Shown in pieces: positions 1 through 7,404 of a stretch of DNA of 11,136 bases. Position 1 is the stretch's first letter. Each line of letters starts with the position of its first letter. The translations under genes and the position numbers were made by a program. Under the pieces are notes generated by a model. It was not told where the DNA came from. It searched no databases and was given only the letters and a program-made list of their open reading frames with translations. The stretch comes from Chitinophagaceae bacterium (GTDB lineage: Bacteria; Bacteroidota; Bacteroidia; Chitinophagales; Chitinophagaceae), in the NCBI GenBank assembly GCA_947452875.1, contig CANGEZ010000049.1, positions 1 to 11,136 on the forward strand. The letters run 5' to 3'.

Positions 1-1065
1 AGTGAACTCATCACCTACTATCCCAGAGGTGCCGCATTTTTAAAGAAAGCATTTCATCATTTTAGTACATCCGATACTGTTAGTTGGTTTGAAGAAAGAG
101 GGGTAAGATTGAAAACTGAATCTGATGGAAGAATGTTTCCTGTTACAGATAGCTCTCAAACAATAATCGATTGCCTATTGTCAGAAGCCCAAAAGCATCA
201 AGTAGAAATCATGATGAATGCTGATGCTAGAGAGATTAGTATACTTTCAAAAAATGAAGTTTTAACCGATAAGAAGTTCGTTATTACATTGGCTAATGGA
301 AAAGAAATCAATGCCGACTATTTGTGTGTGTCTAGTGGCGGATTAATGAAAGCAGCTCAATTTCAATGGCTTGAAAAATCTGGTCACACCATCGTTCAAC
401 CAGTTCCATCATTGTTTACTTTTAATGTGCCTGGTAATGCCATTACAAATTTGATGGGCATTACAGTTCCGAATGTAACCGTTAAATTAATCGGCACCAA
501 ATTACAGCAGGAAGGGAATCTGTTGATTACACATTGGGGGATGAGCGGACCCGCTATTCTCAAATTATCGGCTTATGGCGCATTGGAACTTGCTACAAAA
601 AATTATGATTTTCATTTTTCAGTAAACTGGCTAAGTCATTTTAATGAAAATACACTCAGGGAAAAAATGCAACGGCTCAGATTTGACATCGCTTCTCAAA
701 AAATCATTAACAGAAATCCATTCGGCTTGCCCTCACGTTTATGGGAATACTTACTGAACATTTCAGGAGTCAACGAAGAGCTGAGATGGGCTGATTTACC
801 CGCAAAAGAGCAGAATAAATTGATAAAAAATTTATGCAGTCAAGAATTTCATGCTAAAGGCAAAACAACTTTTAAAGAGGAGTTTGTAACTGCTGGAGGC
901 ATTGAATTAACTGAAATAGATTCGAATTCGATGCAAAGCAAATTGGTGCCCGGATTGTTTTTCGCAGGGGAAATCATCAATGTCGATGGCGTAACAGGTG
1001 GGTTTAATTTTCAGAATGCATGGACAACGGGCTGGATAGCGGCACAACATGTTTTTGCTTTATAA
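1..1065 (+). CDS. HI0933/YhiN-family NAD(P)/FAD-dependent oxidoreductase, 3' part
   Basis: The frame is open from base 1 and gives 354 residues before TAA at 1063-1065. The true start and the N-terminal GxGxxG dinucleotide-binding motif lie outside the window, and the TTG at 109 is only an internal codon. Family-typical blocks are visible: YPRG near the beginning, GRMFPVTDSS, THWGMSGPAIL in the middle, and a C-terminal FAD-contacting segment at about residues 317-337 (PGLFFAGE, then VDGVTGGFN and QNAWTTGW). Known members are cytosolic flavoproteins of the HI0933/BaiN group; their physiological substrate is mostly unestablished, so none is assigned here. The next gene starts 60 nt downstream on the same strand and probably has its own promoter. 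Family assignment is firm; the biological role is not. Confidence 0.93.
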   Translation, partial: SELITYYPRGAAFLKKAFHHFSTSDTVSWFEERGVRLKTESDGRMFPVTDSSQTIIDCLLSEAQKHQVEIMMNADAREISILSKNEVLTDKKFVITLANGKEINADYLCVSSGGLMKAAQFQWLEKSGHTIVQPVPSLFTFNVPGNAITNLMGITVPNVTVKLIGTKLQQEGNLLITHWGMSGPAILKLSAYGALELATKNYDFHFSVNWLSHFNENTLREKMQRLRFDIASQKIINRNPFGLPSRLWEYLLNISGVNEELRWADLPAKEQNKLIKNLCSQEFHAKGKTTFKEEFVTAGGIELTEIDSNSMQSKLVPGLFFAGEIINVDGVTGGFNFQNAWTTGWIAAQHVFAL

Positions 1066-1092
1066 AATAATTCAGTTTATCGATAACAATGG

Positions 1093-1100
1093 TACATTTG
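1093..1100 (+). promoter_or_regulatory. Putative Bacteroidota -7 element for the LptF/LptG permease gene
   Basis: TACATTTG is an exact match to the Bacteroidota -7 consensus TAnnTTTG. It lies 26 nt before the ATG at 1126, in the 60-nt gap after the flavoprotein gene. No clear TTTG is present at the -33 spacing, so this rests on the -7 element alone. Confidence 0.4.
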
Positions 1101-1125
1101 CAAACGGATTATCTTGCCGTCGATC

Positions 1126-2220
1126 ATGAAGAAATTAGACAGATACATACTTTCAAAATACCTTACGGCTTTTTTCTTTTGTATTATATTATTAACGACT
1201 ATCGTTGTAGTTGTAGATATGAGTGAACATGCAGATGATTTTGGCAAATCCGGACTTTCTGCATATAAGATATTCACCGATTTTTATCTTGGATTTATCC
1301 CTAGGATTGACGCGATGTTGTTTCCGTTGTTTGTATTTATTTCTGTAATTTTCTTTACTTCCAAAATGGCTGGGAACTCAGAAGTAGTGGCTATTTTAAG
1401 TAGTGGTGTAAGTTTTAAGAGGTTTTTACAGCCTTATTTGATTGGTGGTTTTTTTCTTTCATTGTTACTTTGGCTTGGATACCAGTTTGTGGTGCCTAAT
1501 GCCAATCGCAAATGGGCTGAATTTGAAAGAAAATACATTGACATCAATTTCGCACCTTCACAAATAGGTGCTACCTATAAACAGAATATCTATTTCCGTA
1601 TCGACTCTAATACGTATGCAGGCATCAAAGGTTATGATACGGTGAGTAAAAGTGGTAGTAATTTGTCTGTGCAAAAAATTGTAAATAACAAGCTAGTCTA
1701 TAATCTAAGGGCAGTGAATTTTCATTGGGATACCAGTTCACATAAATGGTCATTGAATAACGTGTTAGAAAGAAAAATAAATTCCATCAACGAAGACGTA
1801 ACATTTTCTGCCAATAAAATTGTGTCTTATACTTTCAAGCCCATTGATTTAAGAAAAGATGATTATTTGAAAGACCAGATGACAACAAAAGAATTGGACA
1901 ACTTCATCGTTCTAGAAAAAATGAGGGGTTCTGAAATGTTGAATACGCTATTGGTGGAAAGGTATAATCGTGATGCCATTCCAGCCTCTGTAATTATTCT
2001 TACTTTAATTGGGGCGATTTTAGCGTCTAGAAAAGTAAGGGGAGGAAGTGGGTTTCACTTAGCAGTTGGCTTAGTCATTAGCGTTAGTTACATCCTCTTC
2101 AGCAGATTTTCTATTGTATTTGCCACAAAAGGAAATTTAACCCCTTTATTAGCAGCATGGACGCCCAATATATTGTTCAGTATGCTGGCACTTTATCTTT
2201 ACAAAAAAGCGCCTAAATAA
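1126..2220 (+). CDS. LptF/LptG-family permease (YjgP/YjgQ)
   Basis: This is an inner-membrane subunit of the Lpt ABC transporter, which with LptB extracts lipopolysaccharide from the inner membrane and passes it to the periplasmic bridge. The 364-residue protein has the family layout. There are three N-terminal membrane segments (about 13-31, 62-78 and 102-122), a soluble periplasmic beta-rich region of about 150 residues, and three C-terminal membrane segments in the last 80 residues. The motif EVVAILSSGVSFKRFLQP, after the second segment, matches the conserved cytoplasmic region of LptF/LptG. The ATG at 1126 is chosen over an in-frame TTG at 1114 because MKKLDRYILSKYL is the usual N-terminus. 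LptF and LptG cannot be separated from this sequence alone, so no symbol is given. Neighbouring genes have no obvious link to lipopolysaccharide export. Confidence 0.93.
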   Translation: MKKLDRYILSKYLTAFFFCIILLTTIVVVVDMSEHADDFGKSGLSAYKIFTDFYLGFIPRIDAMLFPLFVFISVIFFTSKMAGNSEVVAILSSGVSFKRFLQPYLIGGFFLSLLLWLGYQFVVPNANRKWAEFERKYIDINFAPSQIGATYKQNIYFRIDSNTYAGIKGYDTVSKSGSNLSVQKIVNNKLVYNLRAVNFHWDTSSHKWSLNNVLERKINSINEDVTFSANKIVSYTFKPIDLRKDDYLKDQMTTKELDNFIVLEKMRGSEMLNTLLVERYNRDAIPASVIILTLIGAILASRKVRGGSGFHLAVGLVISVSYILFSRFSIVFATKGNLTPLLAAWTPNILFSMLALYLYKKAPK

Positions 2221-2258
2221 TTTCTGCAATCGTTATCGTAAAATTTTCTTTCAAAACT

Positions 2259-2290
2259 TTTGTTTAACAGTTGCGCAGGTCGTAATTTTA
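2259..2290 (+). promoter_or_regulatory. Putative promoter of the citrate synthase gene
   Basis: TTTG at 2259-2262, a 20-nt spacer and TAATTTTA at 2283-2290 match the Bacteroidota vegetative consensus TTTG-N19/20-TAnnTTTG except for the last base. The predicted 5' leader would be about 110 nt. A second possible -7 (TACATTTT, 2374-2381) lies closer to the start codon. Apart from these elements I see nothing notable in the 188-nt intergenic region. Confidence 0.4.
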
Positions 2291-2408
2291 GACGCCTTTT
2301 GTCAGTTCACAACAACTGAATTGGAAATAAATTGATTGCTTTTGACTTTTTATACTTTCATTCAAAAAGGATGTACATTTTTTTAATTTTTTAATTATCA
2401 ATTTTAAT

Positions 2409-3734
2409 ATGGGAATCATCAAAGACAGGTTCAAAGAAAAAGCAGATAAAACTGCAATTGAAATCAAATCATTGTTGAAAGAACACGGTGATAAAAAAAT
2501 AGGTGAGGTAACACTTAGCCAGATTTATCAGGGCATGAGAGGCATTACAGGACTAGTAACTGAAACGTCTTTATTGGATGCTCAGGAAGGTATCAGATTC
2601 AGAGGATACTCTATTCCTGAGTTGAGAGAAAAATTAACCAAGTCGCCAACAGGATCAGAGCCATTACCTGAAGGATTATTTTATTTGATGTTGATGGGCG
2701 AATTGCCAACTGATGATGATGTTCACCATTTAACGAGTGTTTGGCAAAGAAGAAGCCATGTGCCTAATCATGTATTTGATACGATTGAAGCGTTACCGGT
2801 TACAACACATCCGATGACACAATTTGTTGTGGCCATCATGGCATTACAAACAGAAAGCTCTTTCTCCAAGCGTTATGCCCAAGGCATGAGTAAGAAAGAT
2901 TATTGGGAAGCCGTATTTGATGATTCAATGGATTTGATTGCTCGTCTACCAAGAATCGCTGCGTATATCTATCGCCGTAAGTATAAGAATGGAGAGCATA
3001 TTCAGCCAAATGGCTTGTTGGATTGGGCAGGAAATTTTGCTCACATGATGGGTTATGAAAATGAAGACTTCAAAGAGTTGATGCGTTTGTATATGGTGAT
3101 ACATGCTGATCATGAAGGAGGTAACGTTTCTGCACACACGACGCATTTGGTGGGTTCTGCATTAAGCGATCCTTATTTGAGTTTTGCCGCAGGTATGAAT
3201 GGTTTGGCTGGTCCATTACATGGATTAGCAAATCAAGAAGTAATCAAATGGATTTTTGAATTGAGAGAACAAATCGGAAGTGATTCTCCATCAAAAGAAC
3301 AAATCGAAGAATACGTAAGAAAAACTTTAAGCGAAGGAAAAGTAGTTCCAGGATATGGTCATGCGGTGTTAAGAAAAACAGATCCACGTTTCACTGCGCA
3401 AATGGAATTTGGTAAGAAACATATGGCAGACGATCCATTAGTACAAACCGTTTGGACAATCTACGATGCCGTGCCTCCAATTCTTTCCTCATTAGGAAAG
3501 ATCAAAAACCCATGGCCAAATGTAGATGCACATAGCGGTGCTTTATTGGTTCATTACGGTATGGTGGAATATGAGTTCTACACTGTGTTATTTGGTGTTT
3601 CAAGAGCACTAGGCGTATTGTCAAGCTTATGCTGGGATAGAGCGCTGAACTTCCCATTAGAAAGACCAAAATCAGTTACAACAGATTTAGTAAAAGAATG
3701 GTTAGACGGAAAGGGAGAAGTTTGGGGAGAGTAG
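2409..3734 (+). CDS. gltA: Citrate synthase, mitochondrial (eukaryotic) type
   Basis: It condenses acetyl-CoA with oxaloacetate to citrate, the entry step of the TCA cycle, in the cytoplasm. The 441 residues correspond in length to the mature animal mitochondrial enzyme. The catalytic residues align with those of the pig enzyme: H271 in GPLHGLANQEV (pig H274), H318 in VPGYGHAVLRKTDPR (pig H320) and D373 in NVDAHSGALL (pig D375). Substrate-binding H235 lies in HADHEGGNVSAHT. The block SALSDPYLSFAAGMNGLAG is typical of the dimeric eukaryotic-type enzymes and unlike the hexameric enterobacterial GltA. The symbol denotes the reaction, not orthology to E. coli gltA. The gene appears monocistronic, with a putative promoter about 120 nt upstream and a strong terminator 22 nt after the stop. 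The ATG at 2409 follows an AT-rich leader without a clear Shine-Dalgarno, as is usual in this phylum. Confidence 0.97.
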   Translation: MGIIKDRFKEKADKTAIEIKSLLKEHGDKKIGEVTLSQIYQGMRGITGLVTETSLLDAQEGIRFRGYSIPELREKLTKSPTGSEPLPEGLFYLMLMGELPTDDDVHHLTSVWQRRSHVPNHVFDTIEALPVTTHPMTQFVVAIMALQTESSFSKRYAQGMSKKDYWEAVFDDSMDLIARLPRIAAYIYRRKYKNGEHIQPNGLLDWAGNFAHMMGYENEDFKELMRLYMVIHADHEGGNVSAHTTHLVGSALSDPYLSFAAGMNGLAGPLHGLANQEVIKWIFELREQIGSDSPSKEQIEEYVRKTLSEGKVVPGYGHAVLRKTDPRFTAQMEFGKKHMADDPLVQTVWTIYDAVPPILSSLGKIKNPWPNVDAHSGALLVHYGMVEYEFYTVLFGVSRALGVLSSLCWDRALNFPLERPKSVTTDLVKEWLDGKGEVWGE

Positions 3735-3755
3735 AAGAGATGAATAAGATTGAAG

Positions 3756-3788
3756 AAGCCTGCAATTGTAATGATTGCAGGCTTTTTT
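3756..3788 (+). terminator. Intrinsic terminator after citrate synthase
   Basis: A perfect 11-bp stem (AAGCCTGCAAT at 3756-3766 with ATTGCAGGCTT at 3774-3784) has a 7-nt loop and runs into six T residues (3783-3788). It sits in the convergent gap between citrate synthase and the serine hydrolase gene. No separate terminator was seen for the converging minus-strand operon. Confidence 0.9.
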
Positions 3789-3859
3789 ATTCAAAATGCA
3801 GTTTTTTTTTACGGAATAAAATTTTGACTATCTTTTTTTTATTAAAATCAATATTGAAC

Positions 3860-5026
3860 TCAGTCATGTAAAATCAAGTCCAATACTTTTAGTTTTAATT
3901 CTATTACTTTTTCTACAATGGGGCCATCTACTAATGTGCCTATGTTTGTTCCAAGAAATACATAAATATTTTTTTCCGGAAAATAATATAAACCTGAAGC
4001 AGCTCCAGCGCCAGCACCTCCGTGTCCATATCCTTCAATACCACTAAACATAACGTGATACAAACCCAAACCATAAATTGGATTGCCATGTTCATCATTT
4101 ACCCATGTCTTCATTTGGGCTAAAGAGCTATCGGACAATATGTTTCCCTCCATTAATGATTTTAAAAAATTAATGGCATCAAATGGTGTGGCAATTATTC
4201 CATCATCACCTTTAGCGCAGCTGATACTTTCTTGCTGTAGTTGTGATACATTTTCTACAATACCTGTGCTGAATCTGTCCATATAGCTGTTTACTAAATT
4301 GTGGTTGCCTTTTATATTTCTGTAAAATGAATTGTAAAGTCCCAGCGGTGAGAGGATTTTTTGTCTAATTAAATCGTCATGATTTCCGCCTAAAGAGTCT
4401 GCAATTAATGCTAAAACATGATAATTCGTATTGGAGTATTCAAATTTACTACCAGGGGTAAATTGCTGTTTTTTATTTTCTATGTAAGACAAGAACTCAT
4501 CGCTTGTAAAAAAGTGGTAAGGGTGTTGAAGAACGAATGTTATATAGGAAGGACTTTCTAAATAATCCGGCATACCAGATGTGTGATTGAGAAGATTTCT
4601 TACACTCATGGTATTTGCATTATCGATGTATTTAATGAATTTTTCGGGTAAGTATTTAGTAATCGGGTCATCTAGGTTTATTTTTCCTTCTTCATGCAAC
4701 TTTAAAATTAAAGTAGCTAAATATGTTTTAGAGATACTTTGCAAATATTGGAGATGGCAAAGCTCCATAGGTGTTTGGGTTTCAATTTTAGCAAAGCCCA
4801 TAGCACTTCCCCAATAACCACTAGAGGGTGTGTAAATGGCAATGACTAATCCGGGTATACCTTGCTGCATGTAGTTATGCATTAGTTTTTCTATCGTATC
4901 TTTTTTGGAATAGGAGTTGTTAATAGAGCCAGAAAAACTACACTGTATTGTGTTCGTCTCTTGTGTGTATTTTGAGCAGCCGGATAAAAGCATAAAAAAT
5001 ACCAAGATGCCGATTAAAAATTTCAT
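3860..5026 (-). CDS. Serine hydrolase lipoprotein, beta-lactamase class C / PBP-like fold
   Basis: The 388-residue protein starts with a lipoprotein signal peptide: hydrophobic residues 3-13 and lipobox LSGC with the acylated cysteine at 17. The serine beta-lactamase/penicillin-binding-protein fold is shown by three active-site elements: S97-I-S-K100 (SxxK, nucleophile S97), Y197-S-N199 (YxN), and H335-G-G337 in place of the KTG triad, as is common in this family. It is preceded by the family-typical GKINLDDPITKYLP and LLNHTSGMPDY blocks. Members include esterases, peptidases and transpeptidase-like enzymes; the substrate cannot be read from sequence, and antibiotic resistance should not be assumed. 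It is probably anchored in the outer or inner membrane facing the periplasm or exterior. The ATG lies 6 nt after the stop of the upstream barrel gene, with AAAGAAG before it, so the two are translated from one transcript. Confidence 0.9.
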   Translation of the reverse strand: MKFLIGILVFFMLLSGCSKYTQETNTIQCSFSGSINNSYSKKDTIEKLMHNYMQQGIPGLVIAIYTPSSGYWGSAMGFAKIETQTPMELCHLQYLQSISKTYLATLILKLHEEGKINLDDPITKYLPEKFIKYIDNANTMSVRNLLNHTSGMPDYLESPSYITFVLQHPYHFFTSDEFLSYIENKKQQFTPGSKFEYSNTNYHVLALIADSLGGNHDDLIRQKILSPLGLYNSFYRNIKGNHNLVNSYMDRFSTGIVENVSQLQQESISCAKGDDGIIATPFDAINFLKSLMEGNILSDSSLAQMKTWVNDEHGNPIYGLGLYHVMFSGIEGYGHGGAGAGAASGLYYFPEKNIYVFLGTNIGTLVDGPIVEKVIELKLKVLDLILHD

Positions 5027-5032
5027 ACTTCT

Positions 5033-5641
5033 TTATTTATGATTTGATAAATGAATTCTCGTGCCAATCTGTAACAAGCTGTTTGTAATTACCGGCACAC
5101 TTTTAGCATAATTTGCATTAGCCAAAATCTGGTAAGTCACAAATGGAGCCATATATGTATGATCGGAATACTTGTTGTACCCTAATGAAATGCCCACCGG
5201 AACAGTAAAAAGCCATTTGCCTCTATGGCCAGCAGACTCCCAATTACCATTAATCTGCTGAAAAGAAGCTACAGGCCTGTAGTTATAAGTTAGCCCAAAT
5301 CCTGTTTTCAATTCCGTATAAATATTTGAAACAATTGTTGGTCGCCATGAAGATTGAGTATATACAATAAAACCATTTCCAGCCTGCTTGTTTCGATACC
5401 ATAATAATTGAAACTGTTGTGCCCAACTATGTTTGCTGCCAAGAGCAATTTCGGTTCCAAGTCCAAAACCTGCATTTTTAAAATTGGTCTTTAGGTCTTT
5501 AAAAGGAAAGGACAGGGAATGGAATTGCAAACTCAGTATTATTGGAAAATTTCTGTAAGTTTTACTTGAGTTGTTTTGTGCTTCAGTTGCTTTAGACAAA
5601 AGGACAACAAAAAAGAACCATGCAATAAGTCGCCACATCAT
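5033..5641 (-). CDS. Predicted outer-membrane beta-barrel protein, function unknown
   Basis: I do not recognise a named family. The 202-residue protein has a Sec signal peptide (hydrophobic residues about 5-16, possible cleavage near residue 21 before QNN). The remainder is rich in short amphipathic strands with alternating aromatic residues and ends in a strand-like segment (LLQIGTRIHL). This suggests a small barrel of about eight strands, though the protein lacks the terminal phenylalanine of classical porins. Two start codons are adjacent (5639-5641 and 5636-5638); the first is used here. It lies 6 nt upstream of the serine hydrolase gene and 101 nt downstream of the LytTR regulator gene, all on the same strand. 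It may act together with the hydrolase at the outer membrane; this is inference from gene order only. Confidence 0.7.
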   Translation of the reverse strand: MMWRLIAWFFFVVLLSKATEAQNNSSKTYRNFPIILSLQFHSLSFPFKDLKTNFKNAGFGLGTEIALGSKHSWAQQFQLLWYRNKQAGNGFIVYTQSSWRPTIVSNIYTELKTGFGLTYNYRPVASFQQINGNWESAGHRGKWLFTVPVGISLGYNKYSDHTYMAPFVTYQILANANYAKSVPVITNSLLQIGTRIHLSNHK

Positions 5642-5742
5642 ATTTGATTTTCGGTAAAAATAAATTGAATGGCATACTGATAACTATTTACTCGTGTTGA
5701 TTTTCGCTGAAGTGTAGTTTTTTTTCAGTTGAATTGCATGAC

Positions 5743-6546
5743 TTAAATGGGCGCAAACCATATTTTGAACTTTGGTGCCCTAGTTCGACTTACCGCTATG
5801 TTAGTCGGAAGGCATCCATTATCCTTAAGAAGAACATTTATCTTGCCATCGTCTCCTTTTTCAAACCCGATAATCAATTGTCGGTGAATGATGAATTGTC
5901 TATTAAGTCTAAAAAATGAAGTTTCAATCAATGTTTTTTCGACTTTATCTAGTGAAAAATCAAGAAAGTGCTTTTTACTGTCCTTCGAAACCATCACGCT
6001 ATAATCTCCGTCAATATAAAAGCCGTAAATTTCATTAAAAGGGACCACGATTTCTTTTTTTGTGGAGGATACTTTAAATCCCTCTTTTTTTATTTTTCTT
6101 TCTTCTTTAATTATTTCTTCAGTTTGTTTCCATTTCTGGTAGAAGTGCATACCAATATAAATACCGTTAAGTACAAAAAACCAAATGGAAATGATCGGCA
6201 TGTCCTTTGTGTAAAAAGACAATGGCACTGGTTTAGAAGTAGCCAGCCAATTTGTAAATTCAGTTAATAGTATTATTGATAAACTTCCTGCGAATAAAGT
6301 AAGTATTAATTGTATAATTATGCGCTTGATTAAATTTGACTCAAATGATATTTTTTTATCAAGCCATAAAATAATTACTCTTACAATCCACCAAGCTATA
6401 TAACCTTGCAAAGTATCTATGAAAAATGTAGCAAAAAGTTTCCAGAAAGGACTGAATGTACTGTAAGTGAGATAATAATTAATAACATTCACAAAAGGAA
6501 TAATCCACAAAAAAAGCTTTTTGTCGTTATATTTATTTTGATGCAT
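5743..6546 (-). CDS. Membrane-anchored LytTR-family DNA-binding regulator
   Basis: The 267-residue protein has four hydrophobic segments (about 11-29, 40-61, 75-97 and 117-136), a charged helical linker (137-155) and a C-terminal LytTR domain (about 157-262). The LytTR signature is clear: VPFNEIYGFYIDGDYS, a DFSLDKVEKTL helix, FFRLNRQFIIHR and VSRTRAPKFKIW. LytTR domains bind DNA direct repeats through beta strands. Here the domain has no receiver domain and is attached to a membrane module, so the protein may sense a membrane or envelope signal directly. The gene has its own putative promoter (6572-6603) and is followed on the same strand by the barrel and hydrolase genes, which makes them candidate targets. 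The 101-nt gap to the barrel gene could hold a binding site, but I found no convincing direct repeat there. Confidence 0.9.
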   Translation of the reverse strand: MHQNKYNDKKLFLWIIPFVNVINYYLTYSTFSPFWKLFATFFIDTLQGYIAWWIVRVIILWLDKKISFESNLIKRIIIQLILTLFAGSLSIILLTEFTNWLATSKPVPLSFYTKDMPIISIWFFVLNGIYIGMHFYQKWKQTEEIIKEERKIKKEGFKVSSTKKEIVVPFNEIYGFYIDGDYSVMVSKDSKKHFLDFSLDKVEKTLIETSFFRLNRQFIIHRQLIIGFEKGDDGKINVLLKDNGCLPTNIAVSRTRAPKFKIWFAPI

Positions 6547-6571
6547 TTCTAAAATAACAATTAAGAAGGTA

Positions 6572-6603
6572 TAAAATTACCTTTTAAACTTTTCTGTTCC
6601 AAA
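6572..6603 (-). promoter_or_regulatory. Putative promoter of the LytTR regulator gene
   Basis: Read on the minus strand, TTTG (6603-6600), exactly 20 nt, and TAATTTTA (6579-6572) match the Bacteroidota consensus with only the last -7 base deviating. The element ends 25 nt before the start codon. The remainder of the intergenic stretch up to 6680 shows no further feature. Confidence 0.45.
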
Positions 6604-6680
6604 CCTGACACTAAATGGCTAATAACAGGTTAATTTCGACTGTTTAAGCCAGCTTGAATAGTTGTGATTTTGGAGATATT

Positions 6681-6714
6681 AAAAAAGTGAAAGCCCCACC
6701 ATTGGTAGGGCTTT
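6681..6714 (-). terminator. Intrinsic terminator closing the tRNA/GIY-YIG transcription unit
   Basis: On the minus strand an 11-bp stem pairs 6714-6704 with 6700-6690, containing one G-T wobble and a 3-nt loop. It is followed after three bases by six T residues (6686-6681). It separates the tRNA-associated locus from the LytTR gene. A short T-run on the plus side could give weak bidirectional function. Confidence 0.8.
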
Positions 6715-6726
6715 TGAGATTGTAAA

Positions 6727-6784
<58 letters not shown>

Positions 6785-6788
<4 letters not shown>

Positions 6789-7036
6789 TTTGATTTATTA
6801 ATTAGCCATTCGATGTATTTGCGGCTTTTTTTCTTTTTGATTTCAATTTCTCTAAGTCTAGCCTCACTTAAGGATTCAAATGGTTCAGTGTATTTTAATT
6901 GCCAAGGTAATCCAAACTTTGTTGATGTATTTCTACCAGAATTATGTTGAATTATTCTTGCTTCAATATCAGAAGTGCAACCGATATAATATCGATCAGA
7001 TTTTATTGAATAAATAATATAAATGCAGTGGTTCAT
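6785..7036 (-). CDS. Small GIY-YIG nuclease-domain protein
   Basis: The 83-residue protein is a single GIY-YIG domain of the small stand-alone type (YhbQ/UPF0213-like size). Visible are CIYIIYS (GIY position, residues 4-10), RYYIGCTSDIEARIIQHNSG (YIG at 17-19, conserved R27 and H31), the W45/Y49 block and LREIEIKKKKSRKYIE, which carries the likely metal-binding glutamate (E63 or E65). The ATG at 7036-7034 is chosen because the frame extends further upstream only through the terminator and the tRNA gene, which would add 28 spurious residues. The start codon comes 5 nt after the terminator T-run and the stop codon lies inside the tRNA fragment. Translation therefore needs read-through from the tRNA promoter or an unseen promoter. 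Family members cleave DNA; many small ones have no known role. Here the setting suggests a homing or mobile function, which is inference. Confidence 0.88.
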
Positions 7037-7041
7037 CTCAT

Positions 7042-7072
7042 AAAAAAAGCTCTTCCAAAAATGAAGAGCTTT
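7042..7072 (-). terminator. Terminator immediately after tRNA-Ala
   Basis: On the minus strand AAAGCTCTTC (7072-7063) pairs perfectly with GAAGAGCTTT (7055-7046) around a 7-nt loop and merges into a run of seven T (7048-7042). It starts 2 nt after the mature tRNA 3' end and lies between the tRNA and the GIY-YIG start codon. Confidence 0.88.
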
Positions 7073-7073
7073 T

Positions 7074-7148
<75 letters not shown>

Positions 7149-7171
7149 ATTATGTCAAATCAAAAGTTGGA

Positions 7172-7220
7172 GACCTTCCCGATTGCTATCGGGACGCTCT
7201 AGCCAACTGAGCTAGAGCCC
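7172..7220 (-). pseudogene. tRNA 5'-half fragment forming two adjacent hairpins
   Basis: On the minus strand it begins GGGCTC, then TAGCTCAGTTGGCTAGAGCG exactly as in the neighbouring tRNA-Ala D-arm, then an 18-nt palindrome in place of the anticodon arm, then AGGTC, where similarity stops. T-arm and 3' acceptor are absent, so it is not a functional tRNA. The first part contains a perfect 8-bp inverted repeat (GCTCTAGC, 7 nt, GCTAGAGC), longer than a normal D-stem. The RNA would form two stable hairpins upstream of tRNA-Ala. Confidence 0.8.
7177..7194. repeat. Palindromic hairpin unit, copy 2
   Basis: TCCCGAT and ATCGGGA form a perfect 7-bp stem around the tetraloop TGCT. It differs from copy 1 at four central positions, two of which are a compensatory A-T to T-A change that keeps the stem intact. 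Confidence 0.9.
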
Positions 7221-7236
7221 TTTAATCCAAAGATTG

Positions 7237-7244
7237 CAAATATA
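7237..7244 (-). promoter_or_regulatory. Putative -7 element of the tRNA-Ala/GIY-YIG unit
   Basis: On the minus strand TATATTTG is an exact TAnnTTTG match, 16 nt before the tRNA 5'-half fragment. Transcription would start near 7230 and include the double-hairpin leader. No good -33 TTTG was seen. Confidence 0.45.
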
Positions 7245-7350
7245 ATTGCTTTAAGATAGGTTTCATTCGTTTTCTTACTTTTTTTCTATTTTATACAAAA
7301 TCAATCGTTTATAAAAATTCGGTATTAATTTCCCTTTTTTGTCTATAAAA

Positions 7351-7358
7351 TAATTTTG
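7351..7358 (+). promoter_or_regulatory. Putative -7 element of the amylase-family gene
   Basis: TAATTTTG is an exact TAnnTTTG match, 46 nt before the ATG at 7405. A clear -33 element is not seen. The surrounding AT-rich stretch between the divergent tRNA unit and this gene (7245-7404) shows no other feature. Confidence 0.4.
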
Positions 7359-7404
7359 TTTTATAACCTATTGTGTTTATTTTACACGATACAAAATTAA
7401 ATTT

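Noticed and set aside
1114..1125. TTG at 1114 as start of the permease
   Set aside because: The ATG at 1126 gives the usual N-terminus beginning MKKLDRYI and lies at a more plausible distance from the -7 element.
1077..1277. Minus-strand 66-codon frame
   Set aside because: It lies antisense to the start of the permease gene and shows no family features; the same holds for frames at 2946-3146, 4083-4286, 4587-4817, 5734-5919 and 9341-9538.
3860..5026. Antibiotic-resistance beta-lactamase
   Set aside because: Only the fold-level motifs are present, with HGG in place of KTG, and the lipoprotein context fits a general serine hydrolase; resistance cannot be inferred.
5968..6267. Plus-strand 99-codon frame
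   Set aside because: It is antisense to the LytTR gene, which has clear domain motifs; low-complexity phenylalanine-rich composition comes from A-rich codons on the other strand.
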